Below are positions 34,387-46,300 of a DNA stretch of 64,000 bases, one piece after another. Under the pieces are notes generated by a model. The model ran no database searches. It saw only the letters and a list, made by a program, of their open reading frames with translations, and was not told the origin of the DNA. The DNA comes from Zantedeschia hybrid cultivar. Taxonomy: Eukaryota > Streptophyta > Magnoliopsida > Alismatales > Araceae. Where the stretch lies: contig JARZZO010000013.1 in assembly GCA_030544215.1 (NCBI GenBank), forward strand, positions 45,341,196-45,405,195, written 5' to 3'. A program made the position numbers and the translations under genes. Each line of letters opens with the position of its first letter. Within the stretch, counting starts at the first letter, position 1.

Positions 34387-37300
34387 ATGCCACTCCTTTT
34401 GGGCACTGGGGCAAGCCCAGGTCTCCTTCTGGGTCTTCTTTTGGTATATGTTATGGTCTTTGGGGTAGTGGTTGATGGGTTAAACCTGTGGCCGATGCCA
34501 AAATCCGTCAACCATGGATCGAAGACACTCTATCTGAGCGAGGATTTCAAATTGAGGACGGATGGAAGTAGCTACGCAGATGGCTCGGGGATCTTAAAGG
34601 ATGCCTTCTTGAGGATGGTCGATATTGTTGTCGCTCCTCATGTCGGCGGCGGCCCGGCGAGCAGTTCCGATGTGTTGGCAGGTCTTGTTGTGGTGGTGTT
34701 CTCGTCCGATGATAGGGTAAATGTGCTTTTGGAGGCCTCTAAAGTTGCTTGGTTTTTGTAAAGGAATTTAGGTACCATTTTTGTGTTTGAAGCCACAAAA
34801 GAGGGTGATAAGTCTTATGTGTGAAGGGACTTGATGGTATATTGGCATGTGCTGGTTCTCTTCTCTGTAAATTAAACTCCATCTATTGTGCATCAAACTC
34901 TAATTATGTTTTTAATATTGCAACAAATCCTGAGAATGTACCATTTGGATTAGCTTTTTTGGTGAGGTTGGTCTATGAAATTAGTACTGCTGCCACAATT
35001 CCATAACAATATATCTTGTCTGGCATGCTTTGCTTTTTATAATATTTACGAATGACCTCCCACCTATCATTAAGATTTGTCAACGTTTTTTTTTTTTCTT
35101 TTTTCTTTGTGCAGCTGAATTTTGGTATTGACGAATCCTATAAGTTATCCATTCCTTCGACTGGGGATCAACTCTTTGGGAGAATTGAGGTTGGTATGAG
35201 CCACGTGAATTATTACATTATTTAGTTTTGATAATTTCTAGTTATTCCCCTAACAATCTATCGGTGTAAAATACTTATTTCTTGAGTTTTAATTGGTGAT
35301 AATTTAGTGGCTTCTTTGATGCTCTATAACAAACAAGATTAACATGAGGAAGACAGCATCTTTGATTCTTATTTGCTCGTCAGTGATCATTCATTAAGGA
35401 CTGGCATGTAGGTGTGAGAAGTAGCATGTGTAATTGTTATGCTGTTTCAATGAACTAATATCCTGGAAAAATGTTAATGCTGGACTCTTCTGGCCTTATT
35501 ACATACATTCTATAATATTATTAATTATCTGGAGCTATATAAAGTTATTTTCAATTTGAGAGTACTATTTTAATCCTCTAATTATGATAATGTAATGTAA
35601 TGCAGGCACAAACTGTTTATGGGGCTCTTCATGGTTTACAGGTAAGCTGCAGCCATGCATTTAGACATATACATTCATATTTTATTGCCAAAGAAAAAAA
35701 CACAAAGTTAATCTCACGATTTCTAATCTCGCAGACATTTAGTCAACTGTGCCATTTTAACTTTACCACCAGAAATGTTGAACTCTATCTTGCTCCATGG
35801 ATTATTATCGATCAGCCAAGGTTCCTCTATAGAGGACTCTTAATTGGTGAGCTGGCTTCTATATCAAAGTGGAATCTTTTACACACACACCAGTATACTC
35901 TGCATAAACAAACATCTATAGCATAATGACTTAGTTTTAAGCAGCATAACAGAATGAAGGCTTTGTTTTGTGGAATGATTGTAAACAAAATCTGTGTATC
36001 CAATGCCAGACCACTTGTTCGTGTTTTAACTGACTGAAGCTTGTCTTATGCAGATACTGCACGACATTATCAGCCACTGCCAGTGATAAAGAATGTTATT
36101 GATGCTATGACCTATGCAAAGCTGGTAAGTTGTTACCATATCTCAGCTTGTATAGTTGTATTGTTTTTCTAGTTCCCTTTTCTTGTGGTAGACAATAATT
36201 CTTTCATCTCTCTACCATACAATGTTTTAGTGACACACACACACACACATACTATTGTAGTTCCATATTATTACTTTTTAGTTACATCTTATATTATTAT
36301 TTTTCTCCTATCTTCTGATGTCTTGTTACCGTGGTACAGGTGCTGGTTTTCCAGCATCCAATACTCACTTTCCATTAACAAGCAATGACCTGAAATTTGG
36401 CACCTCAGGATATAGGGTAGCCTCCACTTCTTGTCAATTATCTTACAGCGTATGTGTGACACAACATGTGGGAGGTTTGGAAACCAGGCTAACAACCAAT
36501 TGTGTAGTTAAAGATACGAGGCGAGCGAGCTGACCAAGTTGTTCACCATAGCCTCGAATGCCTTGGTGAGCTTGTAGGTGTTTAAGGTGATTATTTTTCA
36601 AAGTTGTTGCAGAAGGAAAAAATGATATTTGAAAGAGAAAAGCAAAGCAAACACCAAAAAGTGAGGCTTCTGAGAATCCTAAGTATCATAAAGTGTATAA
36701 AATATTCAACACAGTTATTAGTACTTGTAATCGTGGAGAACAGGAAAAGGAAATAGGTAATCATTAAAAATGCAGGACATTAGACACGACCAAAAGATGG
36801 TATTCACCTATGCTTGAATTACTAAGGCTACATTCAATTAAGAACAACAGTATTGAATTTAAAATCAAAAGCATCAGCAGCAGCAAGAGGCTACAACTTA
36901 GAAGCAAAGGGACCAGCAAGTTATAGGAGCATATCCTGAAAGAACAAGCAACAACAAAAAAATGTGACCATATATATGCTTGTGAAAGAGATTAGATAAT
37001 AGCAAAAGGGACTCATTAGGTAAAAGACAGCAGCAAATTAATAGGAAAAGAAAAGAAAACCAGACAACTTGCTATTGACAAAGACTGGTAAGTGAGGAGA
37101 ATGGGGAGTGGCGAAGAATTTTCTTGCTTGCCTAGATGACCAAGACAGTGAATCAGAGAACTTGGGCAAACTTTCCGTGATTTTGAAATTTTCCAGTTTG
37201 CATGAAACGCTGACCATCATAATATTATGTACAGCCACCCGTCAGCTGTTTGCCAGCCCTAGTTATTATTTTACATCTCCACTTATGTGCACCATTGAGA

Positions 37301-40300
37301 AGATCTATTCATTTAAAGATACATAATGCTCAAGAATATGATTTCAGAGGAATTCATCTTGCGAAGCATATTTTCAGCTCGTAGTCCAATGTCAAATGAT
37401 ATCTGTATCTCCTAAAGTCAGCTGCTTCAATAAAAAATATTTAAGCTGATTCTGAGTGTAGAGTTTTCTGATGATTTGGTTCAGCAGCATGCTGCATATT
37501 CACCATTTTCACTTAAGTTTGAGCCAATTTTGTGCACAATTTTAGTATTTACATGACCCTATTTGGTGGTTTTTTCTTTATTCTTTTCTGTATTAATTAG
37601 CATAGTTGCCGTAACTGTAGTTTTGCAACGACACTTGGAAAATGAATGCCATTTATTGTCACTGCTACAGAAGTAACAGTTTATTTGGCCATCTATTTAT
37701 GTTGGATGCGGGATCAAGGTCCGCCATATCGCGGATCTGGATCGGATCGGGTCCGGCCAGATACGAGTCAGATATGATCTGACTTGGGCGACTTGGGCCG
37801 ACTTGTACGAGTCGGTCTGGTTCAGGCATGTTCAGTTTTTTTTATTTTTTTGAAGAAAAATCTTCAATTTATTGACATAAATATGCAATTTTATAAATTA
37901 TACTATATGTTTCTATTACGGTAAATGATTATGAGTCACATTTAACAAGAAAACATCAATTTCATACATTTAATTATGTAAAAAAGATATCCTAGGTCCT
38001 TAGCATACTAATTAAGAAGAATTGAATACAAGAAATATCAATTTGCAAAAGAAAGTGCCACACCAAATCTCATAGAAGGATGAAATATAAAATTTCAAGT
38101 ATCAACACTGAAAACTCATAAGTTTTTCAGACATGATATTATATATGACAATATGACATATGCAGTAGTAGTACTACATGAGTCATAAAATAACTCAATC
38201 ATCCTCATCAAAATCATCAAAAGAAGCAATAGATTCCTCATCCTTTCCACCAAAGTCTAACTCAATTTGAGTAAGAGGTGGGACATATGACTGTCTTTGA
38301 ATACATCTAATCATCTGAACAAATGATGGTGTGTGAACAATAGTAGATGGAATATGAAACTCTAAAAAAAAATGCTCTCACAGCATCCACGATCTCTGTT
38401 TTAGATCCTCCAGTAGACGTAAATGACAATGAACGAGTCGACGATGTAGGCGGCCTGGCTATCGGGTGTGTACGTCATGTGGTAGATGATGGCTCCTCCT
38501 GCCTCAGAAACTATTGGAATTGTATACAGACATCATGAGGGACTGAAGGACATGGGATCCTATTTCTGCGTATCTCCGCAAGATGCTCCGAGAAACGATA
38601 GATCCCGCTAACAAGGTGTCCACAGTAAAGACAATAGATCCGTCGATCTCTTGGGACTGTGTACCCGTGATCCCATGCTGGATGACGTCGTTCACGTGGC
38701 ATCTGCAAAAGAAGAATTGAAAGAATAATTTAAGAATATGATCTTCATTTGAAATTTTGAACTATTGAATCATATTAAATTATTAAAATGAGACAAACAT
38801 ATTAAGACTTAAGCGTCTAAAATCACAGCAAAAGTAAAGAATGAAATACCAATAATGGCCCTAATATGGATACTGTGTAGGCATGGCATAGCTATAAGTC
38901 CATGTCGAAGCATCTCCTAGTAACTGAACTTGATAGTTGGACATCACATAGTCCTGATATTGGCTCCAAGTCATATAGGAGTTATATCTTTGATGAAACT
39001 CTGCTGAGTACTGTTGATATGTCACATCACTCGATCTGTATATGATTGGCTGTGGTACTGCAAGAACATAAGGTACGCCTTCACCATAATTGTGACCACC
39101 ATATGGATATGCATATGAAGTAGAATATCCATACGGAACCAATGTTGGTTACTGGTATCCTGAGACCGAATGATCACCACTGTAAGACGATGTACTCTCA
39201 TATCATGTTTGTGGCCGCCACTAGGAGTTGAATGCATCAGAACTATAATGTCTCACACCTGAGCTTTTCTCATTTGTGTACTCAGCCCATCAAACTCTCT
39301 CAGATGGTACCAGGGTCAGGATTATAAAAATGCTCATCATATGAGGATGAGTTAGTGCGCATCTGATCTGGTATGTTTGCCTACTGTCTCCTCCAACGAT
39401 ACGAAACCTTTATCAGAGCACGAGGTAGTGCCTCCACAGTGTCATCTGGCCCATGAGCTCTATGGTCGGTATCCTGAGTAGTGTGCGTGAAGTCCTACTC
39501 CCCAGTATAAAGGACCCTATCTCCCCCACCCCCACTACCACGGCTACCGCCAGCTCAACCCCCACTAGTATGGTTGACACCAGGACCACCACCACCACGA
39601 ACAACACCCTGACCACCATCCCCACCACTCCCCGCATCACCATCATCTGTATCATCTCCAGTTGATGAAGAAGATCCACTCTCTGAGACTGCATCCTTCT
39701 TCTTCTTACCCTTCTTGGATCCTACTAACACCTTTGACATTTGGGACTTTATGCCACTCCATCCCTTCTTATCCTTTGAAGTTACTTCTTTGCCACCTGC
39801 TTGCTTCTGCACTACACCAGCTGGGAGACGTGCTGGAGGGCGTGCACTGGAATGTCGTGAACTCTGACTAGAAGGTTGTCGCTGTGCAGGTCCACTCTAT
39901 ACAGGCTGAAATCTAGATGGATGCCAAGCTGCTAGTGCAGCTGGAGGACGTTGAGGTGCATACTGGAGGACGCTGAGGTGCAGGACCCTGTTTAGCCACT
40001 CCCACTCTGCATCATCATCCCGAGGTACTGCGCTGTTGAAACCCTTTTTTTAAAGCAAAAGGGAGAAGGGGGAAGCCCCCCCACCGGTTGGGGAACCCCC
40101 CCACCGGTTCCAAGAGGGAAACCGGTGGGGGGGGAGGAGGATCCCTCCCTTCTCTCTCATTTTAAAATTCAAAGAAAGGGGGGGGGATTAATTAGGATGG
40201 AGGGAGTTAATGAGAATCTTAACCCCATTCACACATGGGTTAAGAATCCCATGTGAACCCCATTTAATACTCACCCTAAAACCCCCTTTCACATGGAGCC

Positions 40301-43300
40301 AAATCTGGATTTAAGGGGTTTAAACCCTTTTCACATTGGCCCATCCCCCAAATCTGCCACCCAAGCTCATTAATGAGCCCCAAAAAGCAGAAAAAAGGAA
40401 GGAAGAAATGGGAGGGGAACCCCCCCACCGGTTTCTCAAAACCGGTGGGGGAGACCCCCCACCGGTTGGAGCCGGTGGGGGTGCCCACCGAACCCTCCCC
40501 TTTCTCTCCTTTGCATGCTCTCCCTCTCATCTCTCTTTCCACCCATTGGCCAAAAAATATATAAAAAAAAGAAGAGGGGAGGAGAGATGATGGAACCGGT
40601 GGGTACCCCCCACCTCAAGCATTCCGGTGGGTACCCCCACCGGTTAAGGCTTTGAAGCCTATAAATACCCCCCAAGGGGTAAGAACTAAGAAGAAGCCCC
40701 ATGCCCATTTGGCCCAAAATTTCCTAAGGGAAACTCTGCCAGTTTGAAGACCAAATCCGGTGCTCTTGCCCGGGTTTGCTGCGATTTGGAGGCGATATTT
40801 TCTTGGAGGGCTCTCTTCCTAAGGTTTATTCCTAAGGGGAAGCTCTGCCAAATTTATGTTGTAAAATCACCGTCCTATAAGACGGGGTTATGCCGAAATG
40901 ATGAATGAAATGCCTATGTTGTTCTTTGAGCATATGTCTGTGCATGTGTGTTCATGGATCTACTATTTAAGTAACACTATGTTACTATATTTTCATATGT
41001 AAAATAATTAGTTTTATAACTAATTAAAATACATAAAACATATAATTAAATATTCTAAAATATCATTGGCCTCATCCCATACATAACTAATCTTAGACTC
41101 ATAATTAAAACTTAATAATGAAACATTATACTTTTTAAAAAAAAAATGACTTAAATACCTCCATACTTAATTAATTAATAAAATCTGCGAAAATTATCTA
41201 AAATTAATAAAATAAATATAAAAATCAGAAAAATTCTGTGAAAATCAGTAATACTCAGTAAAAATCAGAAAACAAAATTTGGAAATTACATAAATCCAAA
41301 TATAACTTAAATATCCCTCATATACCTAATTAATTAATAAAAATCAGTAAAATTAATAAAAAAATCAGTAAAATTCAGTAAAAACCAGTAAAAAACAGAG
41401 AACCAAATCTGAAAATATATAAAAATCTGAAATGACTAAAATGCCCCTAGAGCTTAATACAAATTACAAAAATACCCTCACACATGTTAAAAATCTGTAA
41501 AAATCACAGAAAATTCTTAAAAATATCAAAATCTCTCATATGTCCAAAATACCCTCCAAACCTTAATAAGATGGGTAAAATTACCAAAATACCCTCAATA
41601 TGATAAAAATAAATAAAAATCTCAGAAAAATATAAAAATAGACTTTAAGTCTAAAAATCCAATTTGGGCAAAATTACCAAAATACCCTTACAATCCAAAC
41701 ACACTGGAAATAACCCTAAAATACCTCCTAAGGTTTTGAAACCTTCCTAAATCACTAAAACTCATTTCATACACTTAAATAACCATAATCTCCCTATACC
41801 CTCCAACTTGACATAATTACAAAAATACCCTTATGGGTCTAAAATACTTGGAATCAATCCAGAATACTTGGAGTCAATCCAATATACTTGGAATTAATCC
41901 AGATAGCTTGAAATCAATCCAAAATCATATAAACACATCCTAAACTTGGGTGAGGCCAAGAGTTTAACCTAAAATATATCTTCATATGCATGCGCTGCCT
42001 ATAGTAGTAGTTTTGCATGATTAAGGGCATCATACGGACGGTTAATCAAGGGTTGCCGAGCAGTCGCTCAGCGTAATTAACACTGACCGAGGTCAGTGGA
42101 GAGAGGTCATATACTCGAATCTTCGCTTGATTCGAAGTCCCGGATTCCCTGAGGGCTAATCCCAAGCTCTCATAGTCCGATAAAATATAAAACCGACCTA
42201 TAATTCTCTAGATAAAAAAAAAAAAAAAAAAAACGGATTTCCGAATAATCCGACATAGGAGAGATGTGTCTAGGTCAGGTCCCGACGAAGGTTAGAAAAA
42301 TCTTCGCGCGAACATGCGCTTATGCCCCTTGTGACCAATTGATCATCATCATCATCAGCCTCTAAGTCAACCTCTTGATCATGACCTTGTGCATGCTCTT
42401 GATCATGACCTGAACCAACAATATATTCATCATCTTGTTCTTTACCTGATGTTGCTGCTGATATTTCTTCTGTCAAGAAGGTGTTCGGACGAGGACCCTC
42501 ATCAGGATCTAATGTCTCATCGAGTTCTGGTTCCCCATGATCTGTTGTTCTGGCAACCCAAGCAACTATAGGATCCTTATCATCTCGAAGGTAACTAAGA
42601 TCAGTGGGATCATAGTTACCTCTCCCTTCTTTGCATCATGTTGCAAATGTTTAATCCTCAGCCTCATATTATAGTGGACATACACAAGCTTGTCCAAGCG
42701 GATGTGTGACAATCAATTCCTGATCTTTATATGTATCAGTGCAAACGTAGACCAGTTCCGCTCACATCTACTGGAGGAAGAAGTATGCGACAAAATTTTG
42801 GTGGCTATGTCTCTCAACGTTGGTGCAGACTTTTCATAATTCAACCACCAGTCAGCTACAAAACAAACAATAGAAGTCTATCAAGATATGAAAAATAAAA
42901 AGAGCAGTATGTGGAAGTGTTTTCTAAACAAAGTTCTTTTTATACCAGCATTAGATCTCTTACGGCCAGCTATAGCTGATGGCTCTGCAAATGTCCTTAC
43001 TGCCTCCCGAAAGATTTTTATCTGCATAAGTAACAATATTATTACGACCTTTGCATAACAGATGCAAATAAATGATAGAATAATAGATTGGCCACCCTAC
43101 TTCATTAATTGCTTCTACTGCTGCATTCGGATCACCTACAAGTTAATTGACCACCATTGTCACAGCTGCAATCAAGTCATCATTGTACGCCAACGAATGA
43201 GCGTACTTAAATGCCGGATGGAGATAATACGCTGTAATAAAAGAAAATCACCCATCAAGCATCATTATAAAAGTTAAAATTATCACCAAAGGTCATGAAA

Positions 43301-46300
43301 TGTAAATTGTTCACCTGCCATATGCAACTCTTTGTCCATCTAAAAGTCCCACCTCCTTTCTACAATCTTCAATAATTACTCTGCATATTTTCTTGAGATT
43401 ATAGGTATCTTCCTCTTTGCAATCTCCAATTTGGCATACACCAACCCTAAGGTTGGTGTCCGATTTTCATCCACATAGCGCAAGACCTCATATAATGGCT
43501 CAATAACCTGTACAATAAGTTTTATTTTAACCCAGAAATCACTGTTGTTCACCAAGCTTTCAATCTTCTTTCTCTCGTCTGTCCCAGCAAATCTAGAGTG
43601 CATCCATTCGTCACTTCTAAACATTTGCTTCAAGCCTACTTTATGTTTCAACATACTCTACAAGGCAATGAAGTTCGTGGGAAATCTTATGATTGCAGGC
43701 CTTAACAACTCACCATGTCTATGATCCCTCATCAATCTCAATACATAAGAATGGTTGTAGATGTATCGTGTAATCTTCTGTGCTTTGGCAACATTCTTCT
43801 TGACAACATCCAACTGTCCAATTTCTTTCAGCATCAAATCTACACAATGGGCTGCACATGGGGTCCAGAACAAATGAGGTCTACGGAGCATTAGCTCCTC
43901 TCCTGCCTTCTTGTACGCAGAGCCATTATCTGTCACCACTTGGACAATGTATTTCTCGTCAATTTCCTCCACGACACTGTCCATCAGTTGCATAATGTAT
44001 TCATGATTGTGTATCTGATTTGATGCATCCACAGACTTCTGATAGAACACTTGTCTGGTGCAATACACAAGAAAATTAATCAGACTGCTTTTGGTGGTCT
44101 CTGACCAGCCATCACACATCAAGGTAACCCCATATTTCTCCTACTTTTTCTTGAAAGAACCAATGTACTTCTTGATCTCCTTTACCTCATCATCAAGATA
44201 TTTTCCTGCCAGTTCTTTTGGAGTGGGGGGTTTAACATGTAACTCTTGAACTTGTGCTTCATGGATCATACTAGAATAGTAAGGGTTGTTTGTTGCATTG
44301 AAGGAGATGCCTGTATGATACCAAAATTTTGTCACAACCCTTCCCAAAATATATCTTGAACTACTCTTCTTATTGTAGCTATCATCAACCCTTGTTTGTT
44401 TCCCACGTTCCCTAAAAAACACATAAGGGTCAACCTCCTCAACATGAGTGCTTGATTTGTGCTTCTGAGGCCAAGTTGTAGGTGCTGGTCCAGTAGTAAA
44501 ATAAGAGGATACACTCCTCCTAGATTGAGCCTGCCCCCTAGAGGAACTCCCACCAGCACTTGATGATCCACCAACACCCTGCTGAGCCCCCTTCAAAGTA
44601 ATCCCCTGAGCTCTCATAAATTCTCTCTCCTGATGCTCATGCTTACTGAGCTCCAACACTCGTCGAGTACGTGGAGAAGGAGGCTTACATCCATATACCT
44701 CATGAACATCATCATCGCCATCAGACTCAGTCTAACCTCCTTCTTCATCATTATCTCCCCTGCCGGCAACTCCATAGATCATGCGTTCTTCACTCTCTTT
44801 GTCTGTAGCCTTCTTTAAGTGCACTTCCTTCAAACTTTTCAAGTGTTGAGCCATCTGTGTCCTGACCTCCCCAGGAACATTTTTACAACCAACCACTTCA
44901 TTATACCCAACAGCTTTTCCTCCTGCAAGGTGCTTCTTCAATCGAGAAACACCACCTCCCTGTCCTATAAACTGACAGTAGTTGCACTTGAACTTGTGCT
45001 TACTGCCATCAACCATGCTCCCATACTGCCATTTGATGTCTCCGGACTCTCGACGAGGGGGTGGGGCGGCCATCTAATGACAACGAACAAAAGAGAAATA
45101 AGAACAAAAAAATACATTAAATAACAAGTAAGAATAGTATGACTTGAAATGTTGTTAAAATTATCCTTACATTAAAAGAATTTTAACTTTTTATAAATTA
45201 TAAATATTAAATTACGAAAATAATAAATTATTAGTATATGCTTAACAAATTAAATAAATTACAAATATTAATTGAACATATTTATAAAAGTATGACTTAA
45301 AGTGTATGAAGAACATAAATATAAGTTGAGGTCATGTCCAAAATTTGTATACAAATATCACATTTAAACATTATTAAGTAATAATATATTATACCATTAA
45401 CTAACTTAATTACTTAAAAATAAGATTTCAAACTAAAAAATTTATACTTAAAACATACAAGTTAAAATATAAATCTAAATCTAATCATTTTTTACTTCTA
45501 GAATATAGAGTAGACAATTTATAAATTATTTTACATTTTAAATTTTATTTCATATTTTAATAATCACATTAATACATTAATCTTCATAACTTAAGATTTT
45601 GAATGAAATTTTAAGCAAACATGTGAAACTCATAGATCTATGCCCATCATTACATAAATATATCATTTTTTTATTATTATTTTTCTGTATTTTTTGATAT
45701 TTAATAAAATCTATCTCAAATTTGAACAAATCTAGATTTTTCATGTCAAATTTACAAAGAGACAATAGATCTACCTCTTCTTCATCTTTTAATATCCTAA
45801 CCAACATCAAATAACAAGAAAAGAAGATGAAAATAAAAAAAACTTAGGATTTGGAGGCTTACCTTGTTGAAACCGGATGAAAACGTTCCAAAGAGCTAGA
45901 AAACCCCTTTTCTTTTCAAGAAAATCAACTTCAAAGTTTGAAAAACGCTTGGATCTCCCAAAACCACCAAGAAAAATGAAAGCAAGAAGAGGGAGGAAGG
46001 GTTTGGAAGGGGGCGGCTCCTGTGTCTGGTGCGTTTTTGTCCAAACAATAATGTTGCTGACAATTTTTGGGGTTTAAAGGGCCGCATCGTATCGGATCTT
46101 AGCGTATCAGTCCGTCTCGGGCCGGATCGTGTCGACTCGACTTGTATCGGGACGGATCACACCGGTTCGCTGCGAGATGGTGCGATCCGGCCCGATACAA
46201 GCCGAGTCGATGCGATCCGGAGGCGGTTCAAACCGAATCGAGCGAGCCAACCGTGCCAGCGCATCGGGTCAGCCTAGATCCGAGTCGACTCGTACAAGTT

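Larger units (their letters stand above)
40034..42314 (+). mobile_element. Solo LTR, 2281 bp, 5-bp target duplication TGCGC
   Basis: Starts TGTTGAAACCC and ends CGCGAACA (TGTT...AACA). TGCGC lies on both sides (40029-40033 and 42315-42319). No second LTR, primer-binding site or pol sequence is present, so it is the product of LTR-LTR recombination. A TATA box at 40659-40667 sets the plus orientation, the same as the hexosaminidase gene. The 5' half has many CCCCCACCGGTT/ACCGGTGGGGG blocks, and the AT-rich 3' half repeats AAAATACCCT. The family is not identified; size and style suggest Ty3/gypsy. Confidence 0.88.

Noticed and set aside
40276..40717. Open frames of 80-90 codons in the solo LTR.
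   Set aside because: They are translations of the ACCGGT/G-run repeats (Pro/Gly-rich on both strands).
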